Shown here: positions 7,340 to 14,534 of the stretch, piece after piece
Layout: every line of letters begins with the position of its first letter
Position numbering within the stretch: the stretch's first letter is position 1
Assembly (NCBI RefSeq): GCF_000321045.1
Contig: NZ_HE578945.1
Span: 1,259,029 to 1,307,692 of the forward strand
Length of the DNA: 48,664 nt
Reading direction: 5' to 3'
From: Phytobacter massiliensis JC163
GTDB taxonomy: Bacteria; Pseudomonadota; Gammaproteobacteria; Enterobacterales; Enterobacteriaceae
Made by a program: the position numbers and the translations under genes
The notes under the pieces: generated by a model
What the model saw: the letters and a program-made list of their open reading frames with translations, nothing else
The model's database searches: none
Told to the model about the DNA's origin: nothing

Positions 7340-7445
7340 GATGGTGCCGGGTGCCTCCCGGTGAAACGCCGACTGGCAACAACGTTCCGCATGCGTCTAC
7401 AAACTCAAGGCCGCCAGTAGTGCCCCTCCGCACAGGGGGATTCAC
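7340..7445 (-). other. structured late-leader RNA region upstream of the tRNA
   Basis: Two stable hairpins, CCGGG/CCCGG at 7347-7361 and CCCCT/AGGGG at 7423-7438, plus ACTGGC/GCCAGT that could pair over about 45 bases between. It lies between Q and the tRNA on the late transcript. I read it as leader RNA rather than the 65-residue ORF that crosses it and runs into the tRNA. The gap 7450-7600 holds nothing else I can name. Confidence 0.4.
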
Positions 7446-7603
7446 CATCTGCTGAGTGTTATTGTTTTGACTGTCAAAGAATGCATTTTAAGAGTAGACC
7501 ACTTTTACGCGTGTGTATCAGAGGCTGAATCAAAATTTTGAACTTACTCCCTAAACGGCACATGCGATGTATATCTCTCATCTCCGATTAAGTCGGGGGG
7601 CTG

Positions 7604-7612
7604 TGTTATAAA
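7604..7612 (+). promoter_or_regulatory. extended -10 promoter of the lipoprotein gene
   Basis: TGTTATAAA is an extended -10 element on the plus strand, about 64 bases before the lipoprotein ATG, with only a weak -35. A small CCCGG/CCGGG hairpin follows in the leader near 7620-7635. Confidence 0.4.
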
Positions 7613-7675
7613 TAAGTACCCCGGTTAAGCCGGGCAAGTGAAAGTTTAATACATAACTCCGGGAAGAACCGAAAA

Positions 7676-8041
7676 ATGCGCAGGATAAGAAAACTCAGTT
7701 TGATATTTTGTATTGTTTTAACCGGTTGTGTTGTAGCAGATATGGACTCAAGTAATTACAGTTTTCCACCCTACGTCCAGACGTTCCAGAAACCTCAAAG
7801 CATGGGGCATACAGATGTTCAGCAGCGCAGGAAAGACTTGTATGCCTGCGGAGTATCAAAATCATACCCGCTTCACTCCTGGGATGAGACATTCCGAAGA
7901 AATAGCCTGGATGGAGAGAGCATGGAACAACATGATGAACGCATTTTCAAGCTTGAAAATTGCATGAAAGCAAAAGGTTACAAGATGCTGGATCCCGGTT
8001 CATGCGGGCCTCTAAAAAAACCAAGTGGTAAATGCAATTAA
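7676..8041 (+). CDS. prophage lipoprotein (moron), opposite strand to late genes
   Basis: 121 residues with a lipoprotein signal, MRRIRKLSLIFCIVLTGC, lipidation at Cys18. The mature part is hydrophilic, with four more cysteines, including an ENCMKAKGYKM motif common in small enterobacterial lipoproteins. GGGAAG precedes the ATG and an extended -10 promoter lies upstream. It is transcribed against the late operon, inside the Q-to-lysis interval, where phages often keep lysogenic-conversion genes expressed from the prophage. Function unknown; an envelope effect on the host is inferred. Confidence 0.7.
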   Translation: MRRIRKLSLIFCIVLTGCVVADMDSSNYSFPPYVQTFQKPQSMGHTDVQQRRKDLYACGVSKSYPLHSWDETFRRNSLDGESMEQHDERIFKLENCMKAKGYKMLDPGSCGPLKKPSGKCN

Positions 8042-8202
8042 TACACTTCACCTCAACCACGTCGATGTCGTTGCTTTGATCGCCGGAACATTCACGACAA
8101 GACTTATAGACGGAAAGGGCCAGCGACCAGTGGTTCTGGCGCTGTTCGGGCAACACCCCGCATGGATAAGGTGATGCGCCTGTCAACCGTTGAGCCAGAT
8201 AC

Positions 8203-8232
8203 GAAAAAGCCCCGGCTAAATGCCGAGGCTCA
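8203..8232 (-). terminator. terminator downstream of Q
   Basis: Minus-strand stem GAGCCTCGGC / GCCGGGGCT with T5. It lies between Q and the late leader. Confidence 0.65.
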
Positions 8233-8359
8233 AAGTGATTAGCCTGACCTCGCGGATAATTCCAACTTACCGCCATCCATTGGCGACGAGGCCAGTGGCG
8301 CGAGATGTTACAGATAACGGTTAATTAGAAATTAGTTATCAGTGCTGAGGGCAGTAAGC

Positions 8360-8393
8360 AAAAAGCCCTACGAGGTAAACCGCAGGGCTCTTT
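8360..8393 (-). terminator. terminator downstream of Q
   Basis: Minus-strand stem AGCCCTGCG / CGTAGGGCT followed by T5, about 65 bases after the Q stop. The rest of 8042-8458 holds no supported gene. Confidence 0.65.
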
Positions 8394-8458
8394 CTTGTAA
8401 TTCGGTCGACAATCAAAGCTATAGCGACGATATCAGATTTAGTCGAAATATACGCCAA

Positions 8459-9148
8459 TTAGTTCATTTCTGCAATACCCTGCTGATAATTTGCAGCCTT
8501 TTGTTGTGAACGTGTTCGCGAAGCCTGCCACAGGGAGTCAGTATCTAAGCGAGCAAACAGCCCTGTCATTGCCTCCCAGTGGTCAACATAGTTCTGAGAC
8601 CAATTTGTTTTGTTCACGCCCGCCAGCGCGGCCAGATCCCTATACTGATAAGGGTCACGCCCGGCCAGTACTTCCTTCATATCCTGCGCAGCCAGCCAGA
8701 TTAACGCTTTCAGGCGCTCCATGGTTTTAACGGCCATTTTCCTCGTTCCCAATTGCACCCTGAACTCTGCCCATGCCCACTGGGTGATCGCCACCTGGTT
8801 CTCCCAGCGCGTGTTTTCGCTATAGTTCCAGAGTATCCACGCCTTCTGGTGTTCCTCGAGTGACAGAACCGCCCGGCGCCACGACGCGGTAGAGTATTCG
8901 ACAGGCTGAACCAAGGGGATATGAGAGCCCTTTGCATGTGACTGTTTACCGGGAATGGGTGGATTATCCAGCGTTATCATCTCCCCAGTCACTTCATCCT
9001 TCACGCGCGGCTTCTTCCGCTTAAAGGTCTTCGTGTCAAACTGGGCACTCTCCAGCCATGCCATCAACTGCCCTTTCGTAGCCCCGCTCAGATCGGCGGT
9101 CGCAACGATCAGCTGCTGGCGTACAAATTCCAGGTATTGTGTGTTCAC
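8459..9148 (-). CDS. phage late antitermination protein Q
   Basis: 229 residues from the GTG at 9148 (MNTQYLEFVRQQLIVATADL), the start typical for this Q family; a longer frame to 9265 adds 39 low-complexity residues overlapping the next gene. Family features are the ATKGQLMAWLE block and a helix-rich C-terminus (AWAEFRVQLGTRKMAVKTME). Q binds near the late promoter and lets RNA polymerase pass terminators into the lysis and structural genes. Position at the end of the early operon, followed by terminators, fits. Confidence 0.8.
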   Translation of the reverse strand: MNTQYLEFVRQQLIVATADLSGATKGQLMAWLESAQFDTKTFKRKKPRVKDEVTGEMITLDNPPIPGKQSHAKGSHIPLVQPVEYSTASWRRAVLSLEEHQKAWILWNYSENTRWENQVAITQWAWAEFRVQLGTRKMAVKTMERLKALIWLAAQDMKEVLAGRDPYQYRDLAALAGVNKTNWSQNYVDHWEAMTGLFARLDTDSLWQASRTRSQQKAANYQQGIAEMN

Positions 9149-9257
9149 GCTGCGGCCCTCTCTGGCTGTTTGGTTTTGGTCTGACTGTGCTTTGCTACTG
9201 GCGGAATCTTGGCTCGCATGACGCAATCGGCCTGGTATCGGGCTATCTGCTCGCGGG

Positions 9258-9641
9258 TCATTCATCGACCCTCTCGTTCTGCCAGAGCGGTAGTGGTGAC
9301 TTCTCCCCAGCGCGACGTATGCGGGACTTGGCGTTTTTCTCGATCTGAATCAGCTTCTCTATATTCTGTCGGCGCTGCTTTTCTTCACGACGAAGACATT
9401 TAACGTTTTCCCAGTATCGAGACTCCTGGTCGCAGAGCGTCATCAGGTAGTCAAAGGGGTCAATTAACGTTTCACACTTACGGCAACGTAGCGTCCTGTC
9501 CTTCTCGTTAACCCAAACAGCTGAGTGCAGGCACATCAACTTTTGGCCTTCACGCTGAATTACCAGCCCGTCCTGTAGCTCGTTATTCTTCGTCGGGAAT
9601 GCGACAACCTTGCCGAGTTCTATTTCGGTTTCTGTGCTCAT
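9258..9641 (-). CDS. phage zinc-ribbon-like protein
   Basis: 127 residues with a CxxH...CxxC cluster (LMCLHSAVWVN, then LRCRKCETLID) at about 37-56, followed by a charged coiled-coil-like stretch (REEKQRRQNIEKLIQIEKNA). A structural zinc site is likely. It lies between NinG and Q, with four-base overlap to NinG. No function is known to me. Confidence 0.6.
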   Translation of the reverse strand: MSTETEIELGKVVAFPTKNNELQDGLVIQREGQKLMCLHSAVWVNEKDRTLRCRKCETLIDPFDYLMTLCDQESRYWENVKCLRREEKQRRQNIEKLIQIEKNAKSRIRRAGEKSPLPLWQNERVDE

Positions 9642-10156
9642 GCTGCCTCCTGTTGACGGGCGCGGCGCTTCTCCAGCGCGCGGGCTTTGCGGGTGAAGAT
9701 TGATTTGATGCGCTGCAGGTACGGGATATCGAACTTGCGGACGGCGTTGTTGTTGTTAAGCGCTTCGACTTTCTCTGGCCCGATCCGCTCAATCAGCCCC
9801 TGCTCAAACGCTTTTTGGGCGCCAGCCCGGTCGCGGTTACACTGAACGCACTGTGCTGCGGTATTGTGCAGATTAAAGGCCAGGTGGGCGGCAGCACCGC
9901 GGGTGCGGTAGTGTCCACAGTCCATAGTTCCGCCATATTTTTGAGCAGGGAGGCGGCCACAACTGATGCACGACTTTCCGGCATCACGCAGACGCACGTA
10001 GCGGTTGAACGCGGCCTGAGCCTCATTCTTCCACTGCGTTTTAGTTTTGAGTGCCACACGCTTCTCCCGGCGGCGCTGGCGCCCTGCCTTCTCCTCTTCA
10101 CGCTGGCGCTTCTTCTCAGCACGCAGAGCTTCAGCCCGGTTCTGCAAAGATGCCAT
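9638..10156 (-). CDS. ninG: recombination protein NinG (Rap) family
   Basis: 172 residues from the ATG at 10156 (MASLQNRAEALRAEKKRQRE), chosen because the longer frame to 10249 lies inside the upstream gene. After a very basic coiled coil come CISCGRLP and CVQCNRDRAG, two CxxC pairs, with DCGHYRTRG between, as in NinG/Rap zinc-binding junction nucleases. In lambda this protein helps Red recombination by resolving branched intermediates. It looks intact although its partner recT is broken here. Confidence 0.82.
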   Translation of the reverse strand: MASLQNRAEALRAEKKRQREEEKAGRQRRREKRVALKTKTQWKNEAQAAFNRYVRLRDAGKSCISCGRLPAQKYGGTMDCGHYRTRGAAAHLAFNLHNTAAQCVQCNRDRAGAQKAFEQGLIERIGPEKVEALNNNNAVRKFDIPYLQRIKSIFTRKARALEKRRARQQEAA

Positions 10157-10655
10157 TAACCGGAGTAGCCGCCCCCTGCTCCAGTTCAACCCCTGGCGCC
10201 AGGCTGTAGAGAGATTTTCCTGCCCTACCGGTTCTGATGACCTGCCCACGCGTCACCATGGTGCTGAGCTGTCCGGAAAGTGTGTTGTAGGGAACGTCCA
10301 GGGCGCGGGCAATATCAATTGCGCGAAGGGGGCCTTGTGAGCTGAGCATGATGATCGTTCTGCAGGGTATGGTGTCGTTACGCCTTGCCTTGGTTAAATT
10401 ACTGCGAGCCGCCGCCGCGCGCCCACGGCAGGTTATTTTTTCTTTTCCACCATTCTCAAGCCAGACCTGATAAGCGGCTTCACTGGAAAAATGCCCTACT
10501 GGAATTTTCGTGAAGATACGGCCGGCTACGCGCAGATCAGCCAGCCCAGCGAGTACTTTTCGCTTTGAACAACCTAAAACCTGCACGAGTTGCGCCGTGT
10601 TAACTGGAGAAAATTCAGAAACAATTTTCAGGATTTCAATGCTGATGTTATCCAT
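10131..10655 (-). CDS. phage winged-helix DNA-binding protein
   Basis: 174 residues with two helix-turn-helix-like parts: residues 8-50 (VNTAQLVQVLGCSKRKVLAG) and about 103-150 (GPLRAIDIARALDVPYNTLS followed by a wing VIRTGRAGKSLYSL). The second half resembles MarR/IclR-type winged helices. The ATG overlaps the stop of P by one base. It sits where lambda has ren/nin genes. Role in early-to-late control or replication is not known. Confidence 0.6.
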   Translation of the reverse strand: MDNISIEILKIVSEFSPVNTAQLVQVLGCSKRKVLAGLADLRVAGRIFTKIPVGHFSSEAAYQVWLENGGKEKITCRGRAAAARSNLTKARRNDTIPCRTIIMLSSQGPLRAIDIARALDVPYNTLSGQLSTMVTRGQVIRTGRAGKSLYSLAPGVELEQGAATPVNGIFAEPG

Positions 10656-11401
10656 TATGCCCTTCCCCCTTTGAACCCAAACTTCGCCCGGATTTCCTGA
10701 ACCCTCGACATACTCTCTTCGCGACTTAATGGTTTTTTCCCCATAACTGGCAGACGAACAACAGGCTCAGGTAGTACCTCGCCGCTTCGGACGCGTTTTA
10801 CCATCTTCGTCAGTTCCTCCCCGGCCTGGCGGTTTAGCTCACGGTCAGTAAGCCCCTGCTGGCGCATCTGCTGGCTTAAGTTGGTAACCATCCAGTAACA
10901 CGCCCTGGATTTGATGGTGTGCTGGCCATGCTCGTCTTTTCCCGGCCACGGGTACGATTCTGCGTCCGGATAGCTTCCACGGGTGCGGCAGTACTGATAG
11001 ACCAGCGCTACCAGTTCGTTCTGATCAGGCAAGCCAACAGCCGCACTTTCCCCGGCGCGACACCATGCGACAAACTGCCCAGGTGATGGCAGGAATGGTC
11101 GCTCCTGCTGCCGGGCAATACGCATTCCTGCCGCGACCTGCGCCATGGTGGTGATACCGTTTTCGCGAAATGCCAGAAGCCACTGTCGGCGAAACTCGTT
11201 GTACTCATCCTGGTTGCGGAAATTGGCTATAGCCGCCGGAAACGCAGCGCGCAGTTCAGCGAACAGGCCGTTGAATATTTCGGCCACCTGTTGCGCCTGG
11301 CGGGCAGGTTCGCGAGCATCCTGAACCTCCGGCAAACCATGGGCGACACGACGGAAATTTTCCCGATCGAAGTTATGCAGCTGTTCAGAAAGGTTTTTCA
11401 T
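10655..11401 (-). CDS. replication protein P (helicase loader) family
   Basis: 248 residues from the ATG at 11401 (MKNLSEQLHNFDRENFRRVA), matching lambda P family starts; the longer frame to 11458 lies inside O. Family features are FNGLFAELRAAFPAAIANF, EFRRQWLLAFRENGI and FLPSPGQFVAWCR. P recruits host DnaB to the O-bound origin. It overlaps the O gene by 17 bases, suggesting coupling. Intact. Confidence 0.82.
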   Translation of the reverse strand: MKNLSEQLHNFDRENFRRVAHGLPEVQDAREPARQAQQVAEIFNGLFAELRAAFPAAIANFRNQDEYNEFRRQWLLAFRENGITTMAQVAAGMRIARQQERPFLPSPGQFVAWCRAGESAAVGLPDQNELVALVYQYCRTRGSYPDAESYPWPGKDEHGQHTIKSRACYWMVTNLSQQMRQQGLTDRELNRQAGEELTKMVKRVRSGEVLPEPVVRLPVMGKKPLSREESMSRVQEIRAKFGFKGGRA

Positions 11402-12431
11402 CGAGCACCCCGTTAATCCAGTCGGTGTTATTGAAGTCGATAGGTTGCCGCCGCGCATGCCCGGCGCGGTTATGGCGGCTAAGGCGCTGAGTGGTTAATT
11501 GCTCCCAGTGCTTGCGAAGGCCGGAAGGGCTCAGGATGTTGCTGTCCCAGAAATCATCCTCACTGGCCCACACGAGCAACTCACAAATCTCGCGGTGAGT
11601 CCGGCGGTCAACCATGCGCATCAGGCGAATTGTATTTGCCCACTCAACCCATTTGGGTTCTGAAAGGCTGGCATTGACCACCAGGAGTTTCTGGTAAATC
11701 CAGCGCGCGGCCCTTAGGTCGTCAGCGGTTCCCCAGGATTTGCCTGCCGGGGTGTAAATTCCGTCAATGGCTTCGGGGTGACGAGAGAGAAATTTTTCAG
11801 TGGCGTCGTTTCGGGATTCGTCAGAATTCCGAAACGAAGATCTTTTAATGTTTTTATTGTTGTTATTACCTTGTTGTTCATGATGCGCGGGGAATTGCGC
11901 GGACTTATGCGCGGCTGTATGCGCGGCATCACCTTCCGAACTCGCGCCATTGCTGGGTTTGTTATGCTCGGCGGTATGCGCGGCGTTATGCGCGGGGAAT
12001 TGCGCGGGTGAATCGTCTATTTTTTGAGCATATTGCTCATAATTTGTGATGGTTATCACAGTGCCTTTTCGCTTCTCTCCAGAACGAGAAATCATTCCCT
12101 CGCGCTCGAAAACATCAAGCATCCTGTCCACGGCGTGACGACTACTCGGCCTCCCTTCCCGGTCGCATAATTTCAGCCCCAAATCGGCCGTTGTGGTTAC
12201 CAGTTGTCCGGTTTGTAAGGGCCATTGACGGCCTTTAAAGTTCGCCGTGTAGGGCTGACGTGCAGCACCCAAAAGAAGGTTCTCCCACAACGTGCGCAGG
12301 AACACATCTTTCGCCCAGGGCTTCTTCAGTACGCTCCGGTACAACGGGATGAATCCGGTCTTCTGGTTCTCCATCCGGTTGCTCCTGATGGCACTACGTG
12401 CCGCAAAATCGGCATAAGCGACATTTGACAT
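11385..12431 (-). CDS. replication protein O-like initiator carrying the origin
   Basis: 348 residues. The N-terminal half is a phage O-type DNA-binding domain with a winged helix (GFIPLYRSVLKKPWAKDVF to about residue 140). A low-complexity linker with four-residue repeats ending in AH (NAAHTAEHN, DAAHTAAHK) follows, then a C-terminal domain expected to contact P. The linker repeats are the protein reading of the 12-bp iterons. AAAGGGG lies before the ATG. The gene is complete and in frame. Confidence 0.78.
   Translation of the reverse strand: MSNVAYADFAARSAIRSNRMENQKTGFIPLYRSVLKKPWAKDVFLRTLWENLLLGAARQPYTANFKGRQWPLQTGQLVTTTADLGLKLCDREGRPSSRHAVDRMLDVFEREGMISRSGEKRKGTVITITNYEQYAQKIDDSPAQFPAHNAAHTAEHNKPSNGASSEGDAAHTAAHKSAQFPAHHEQQGNNNNKNIKRSSFRNSDESRNDATEKFLSRHPEAIDGIYTPAGKSWGTADDLRAARWIYQKLLVVNASLSEPKWVEWANTIRLMRMVDRRTHREICELLVWASEDDFWDSNILSPSGLRKHWEQLTTQRLSRHNRAGHARRQPIDFNNTDWINGVLDEKPF
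11815..11880. other. AT-rich segment beside the iterons, likely unwinding element
   Basis: Strongly AT-rich, with TTTTAATGTTTTTATTG and further T/A runs, directly next to the iteron block on the P side, as in lambda ori. Melting there by O binding is inferred. Confidence 0.55.
11883..12007. repeat. iteron array, predicted prophage replication origin
   Basis: Eight copies of an 8-base core (A/T)TGCGCGG in two groups of four. Starts are 11883, 11895, 11907, 11919 and 11964, 11976, 11988, 12000, all at exact 12-base spacing. One copy (11964) is degenerate, ATGCTCGG. The groups are separated by 37 bases. This matches lambda, where the O protein binds repeats within its own gene. Confidence 0.8.
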
Positions 12432-12547
12432 GCTATGCCCCTTTAGCCTGGTGTTTAGTACATGCGTTTGTCATAATGACCTCGCAATTACGTCCCGTTT
12501 TTGCACCCGAAAGCCGTTGGTGACCCCTCACCGCGGCTTTCACCTTT

Positions 12548-12793
12548 TCAGAACAGACCCTGCTGCTTACCGCGCTTGATGCGCTTCGACTCAAATCGGT
12601 CTGCTGGCAACGTCTGTTTCTCTGCCCATAACTTTGCGTGACGCAAAACATCATCGAAAATCCTCCCCTTACGACTTGCCTGAGACATTCGCCGGTACAT
12701 ATCGACGGCCTGGAATGCCCCCCTGCGCGACAGCTGCTGTGTAGCCCTGCCGGATAAGTTCTTCGCGAACGTGCTTTTCAATAAATTCGACAT
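12548..12793 (-). CDS. hypothetical early phage protein
   Basis: 81 residues, basic, mostly helical (MSNLLKSTFAKNLSGRATQQ, ending RIKRGKQQGLF). It follows the YdaT-like gene by 15 bases and precedes O. I do not recognise it. The short region 12432-12547 before O holds only a 13-codon ATG frame running into the O ribosome binding site. Confidence 0.5.
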   Translation of the reverse strand: MSNLLKSTFAKNLSGRATQQLSRRGAFQAVDMYRRMSQASRKGRIFDDVLRHAKLWAEKQTLPADRFESKRIKRGKQQGLF

Positions 12794-12808
12794 GATTCAC
12801 CGCGCACC

Positions 12809-13222
12809 TCACATTACGCCCGGGCTCATGACCGCGAGACCACTCAGAACCTGAACAACAGCCTCTCCTGGCAGAAGCCCCAGCAGATGCTCAATTCCCT
12901 CCCTGACCTCTTTCACCAGCTGGTGCTGTGGCGCCCTCAGAATCACCGCGCGTTTTGCTTCGCCGATCTCCTTCTCCATCGCTGCATAGCGCGTCATAAA
13001 GCAGTCCTGAGGTACCAGGCGGCCACGGAACTCAAGCGGTAGAACGGCGATGATCGCGGGCGACAGCTGGCTGATGTTTTTGCGCGCATACTCCGTATCA
13101 CCATCGAGCCAGCGGAAGAGTTTCTGACGCTTACGGCTCAGATCTTCGGGAAAATCTAGCCCGGTGCCGCCCTGTCGCTCCCATTCCTCAACGATGATTC
13201 CGGCAACGACATCCTGGTTATC
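12809..13222 (-). pseudogene. YdaT-like early regulator/toxin, 5'-truncated
   Basis: The recognisable part begins at DNQDVVAGIIVEEWERQ (about 13222) and continues QKLFRWLDGDTEYARKNI, LSPAIIAVLPLEFRGRL to the stop. This resembles the YdaT family encoded next to cro-like genes in lambdoid prophages such as Rac, thought to be CII-like or growth-inhibiting. The first 15-20 residues and start are replaced by antisense recT sequence; the frame stays open to 13393 only because that strand happens to lack stops. No promoter is expected at the junction. Confidence 0.6.
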
Positions 13223-13778
13223 GAACCCGAAGCAGCAGATCGCATATCTGGCCCTCAAATACTGGGCGCGCCTGTACTGCCCTGCGGTTGTTCTGGGCGT
13301 GTATACCCCGGATGAAGTTGAGCAGCGCACCGAGAAGGAGATCAACCCGGCACCCGCCCAGCGCGTGAGCCTGGCTGACATCAAAGGTGACAACGTAACA
13401 ACTACTCACAGCGCGCAGGAATCAGCGGCCAACATCGATGCTCTGGCCGATGATTTCCGGGATCGCATAGAGTCCGCTGAAACGCTGGAGGCCGCCGCCG
13501 CCGTTGGCAATGAAATTAACGAAGCGAAAGCTGCACTCGGCACCACCCTGTTTACCGAGTTGAAGAACAAGGCAACGCGCCGCTACCACTTGGTAAAGCA
13601 CCGTAATGCGGTTGAGGCCGCGGTCAACTCTCTGCCGCAACCTGGCGAACCGGATGCCGCTGAGCGATTCGCGGAAGCCGAGCGCGTGCTGGCAGCAGCG
13701 AAACGTCACTTGGGCGACGAGCTGCACGATAAGTTCAGCATCACCCTCGCAGATATGAAACCGGAATACGTGGCCTAA
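13211..13778 (+). pseudogene. RecT-family single-strand annealing protein, N-terminus deleted
   Basis: Recognisable from WLSNPKQQIAYLALKYWARL, the C-terminal block of phage RecT proteins, through LGVYTPDEVEQR to the natural end MKPEYVA. The N-terminal two thirds, which makes the annealing core, are gone. An ATG at 13164 gives 204 residues, but its first 16 are antisense to the YdaT-like gene. Downstream genes in the same direction are intact, so this is the truncated last part of the left early operon. Confidence 0.65.
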
Positions 13779-13817
13779 GGGCTGTGGGAGGGGAACCCCT
13801 CCCGTACAGGAGGATTT

Positions 13818-14000
13818 ATGAAGTGGAGTATTGAGGAACTCGCTTTGCTGGCCCGTAACAGTAACGCGGCTGTTGCAGAGATGACAGACCGCAGCGTGGA
13901 AGAAGTCGCGGAACGTCGCCTACAGCGGAATATCGAAATCAACTGCTGGGACAAATTTGATCCGGAGTGTACGCATGAAATTAATCAACCGCGGCTGTAA
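13818..14000 (+). CDS. small early phage protein
   Basis: 60 residues with a very strong AGGAGG ribosome binding site. The middle (LALLARNSNAAVAEMTDRSV) looks like a helix-turn-helix. It overlaps the next gene by 26 bases. I know no function; lambdoid phages carry similar small genes between exo/recT and xis. Confidence 0.6.
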   Translation: MKWSIEELALLARNSNAAVAEMTDRSVEEVAERRLQRNIEINCWDKFDPECTHEINQPRL

Positions 14001-14217
14001 GCAGTCCCCCTTAGCGCGCCAGGCATGCGATATCGCCCTGGCTACCCACGCAGAACGTTACGGCGACTATGGGCGCAGCAAGATGAAAGAGACGTACACG
14101 GTGCGGCTGGAAGGCGTGAAGCTCTGGGTGGAAGTGGTGAACCGGAAGGCGAGCTACGTGGCCACAGCGATGACCGGCATGCGCCGCCTGCGATCCTTAC
14201 CAGGCCAGGCCACCTGA
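13975..14217 (+). CDS. DUF4060 family phage protein
   Basis: 80 residues from the ATG at 13975, which has GGAG upstream; a start at 13957 lacks one. It shows the DUF4060 pattern: MKLINRGCKQSPLARQAC near the start and SYVATAMTGMRRLRSLPG at the end. Common near xis in lambdoid prophages; function unknown. Confidence 0.7.
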   Translation: MKLINRGCKQSPLARQACDIALATHAERYGDYGRSKMKETYTVRLEGVKLWVEVVNRKASYVATAMTGMRRLRSLPGQAT

Positions 14218-14276
14218 TATTGAAATATCACCATATCGGGCTTTGATGGCTCATATTAATCAAACTGGAGGTTTCC

Positions 14277-14534
14277 ATGGGACAGCTCGTTAGCCTGGAG
14301 GACTGGGCTTCTGGTCCGAACGGCTTTAAGCAACCACCATCCAGAGCGTCGCTACACAGGATTGCAAAAACAGGACAAACAATCCCAAGGGCGCTGAAAC
14401 AAGGCCGACGTTGGGTTATCGATGAAGAGGCAAAATTCATTGGTTTGCTCGCATCGCCGGTTCTACCACCATGCATGCCGAAAGCGGTTAAGACGCTTAT
14501 GGAGCGAGTAATTAATGGCAGCCAGACCACGTAA
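14277..14534 (+). CDS. xis: excisionase (Xis family)
   Basis: 85 residues with GGAGG before the ATG. It has a winged-helix excisionase look: LVSLEDWASG, then PSRASLHRIAKTGQTIP and ALKQGRRWVID. Xis bends DNA at attR and biases integrase toward excision. It overlaps int by 20 bases, the usual coupled arrangement. Complete. Confidence 0.8.
   Translation: MGQLVSLEDWASGPNGFKQPPSRASLHRIAKTGQTIPRALKQGRRWVIDEEAKFIGLLASPVLPPCMPKAVKTLMERVINGSQTT

Noticed and set aside
7251-7448. 65-residue minus-strand ORF upstream of the tRNA
   Set aside because: It runs into the tRNA gene and covers stable hairpins; better explained as leader RNA.
12433-12654. 73-residue minus-strand ORF before O
   Set aside because: Mostly overlaps the better 81-residue gene; no binding site at its start.
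12809-13393. 194-residue minus-strand ORF as a complete protein
   Set aside because: Its first 57 residues are antisense to recT sequence; only the part after about 13222 looks like the YdaT family.
13164-13778. 204-residue plus-strand ORF as a complete RecT
   Set aside because: The first 16 residues are antisense to the YdaT-like gene and the annealing core is missing.
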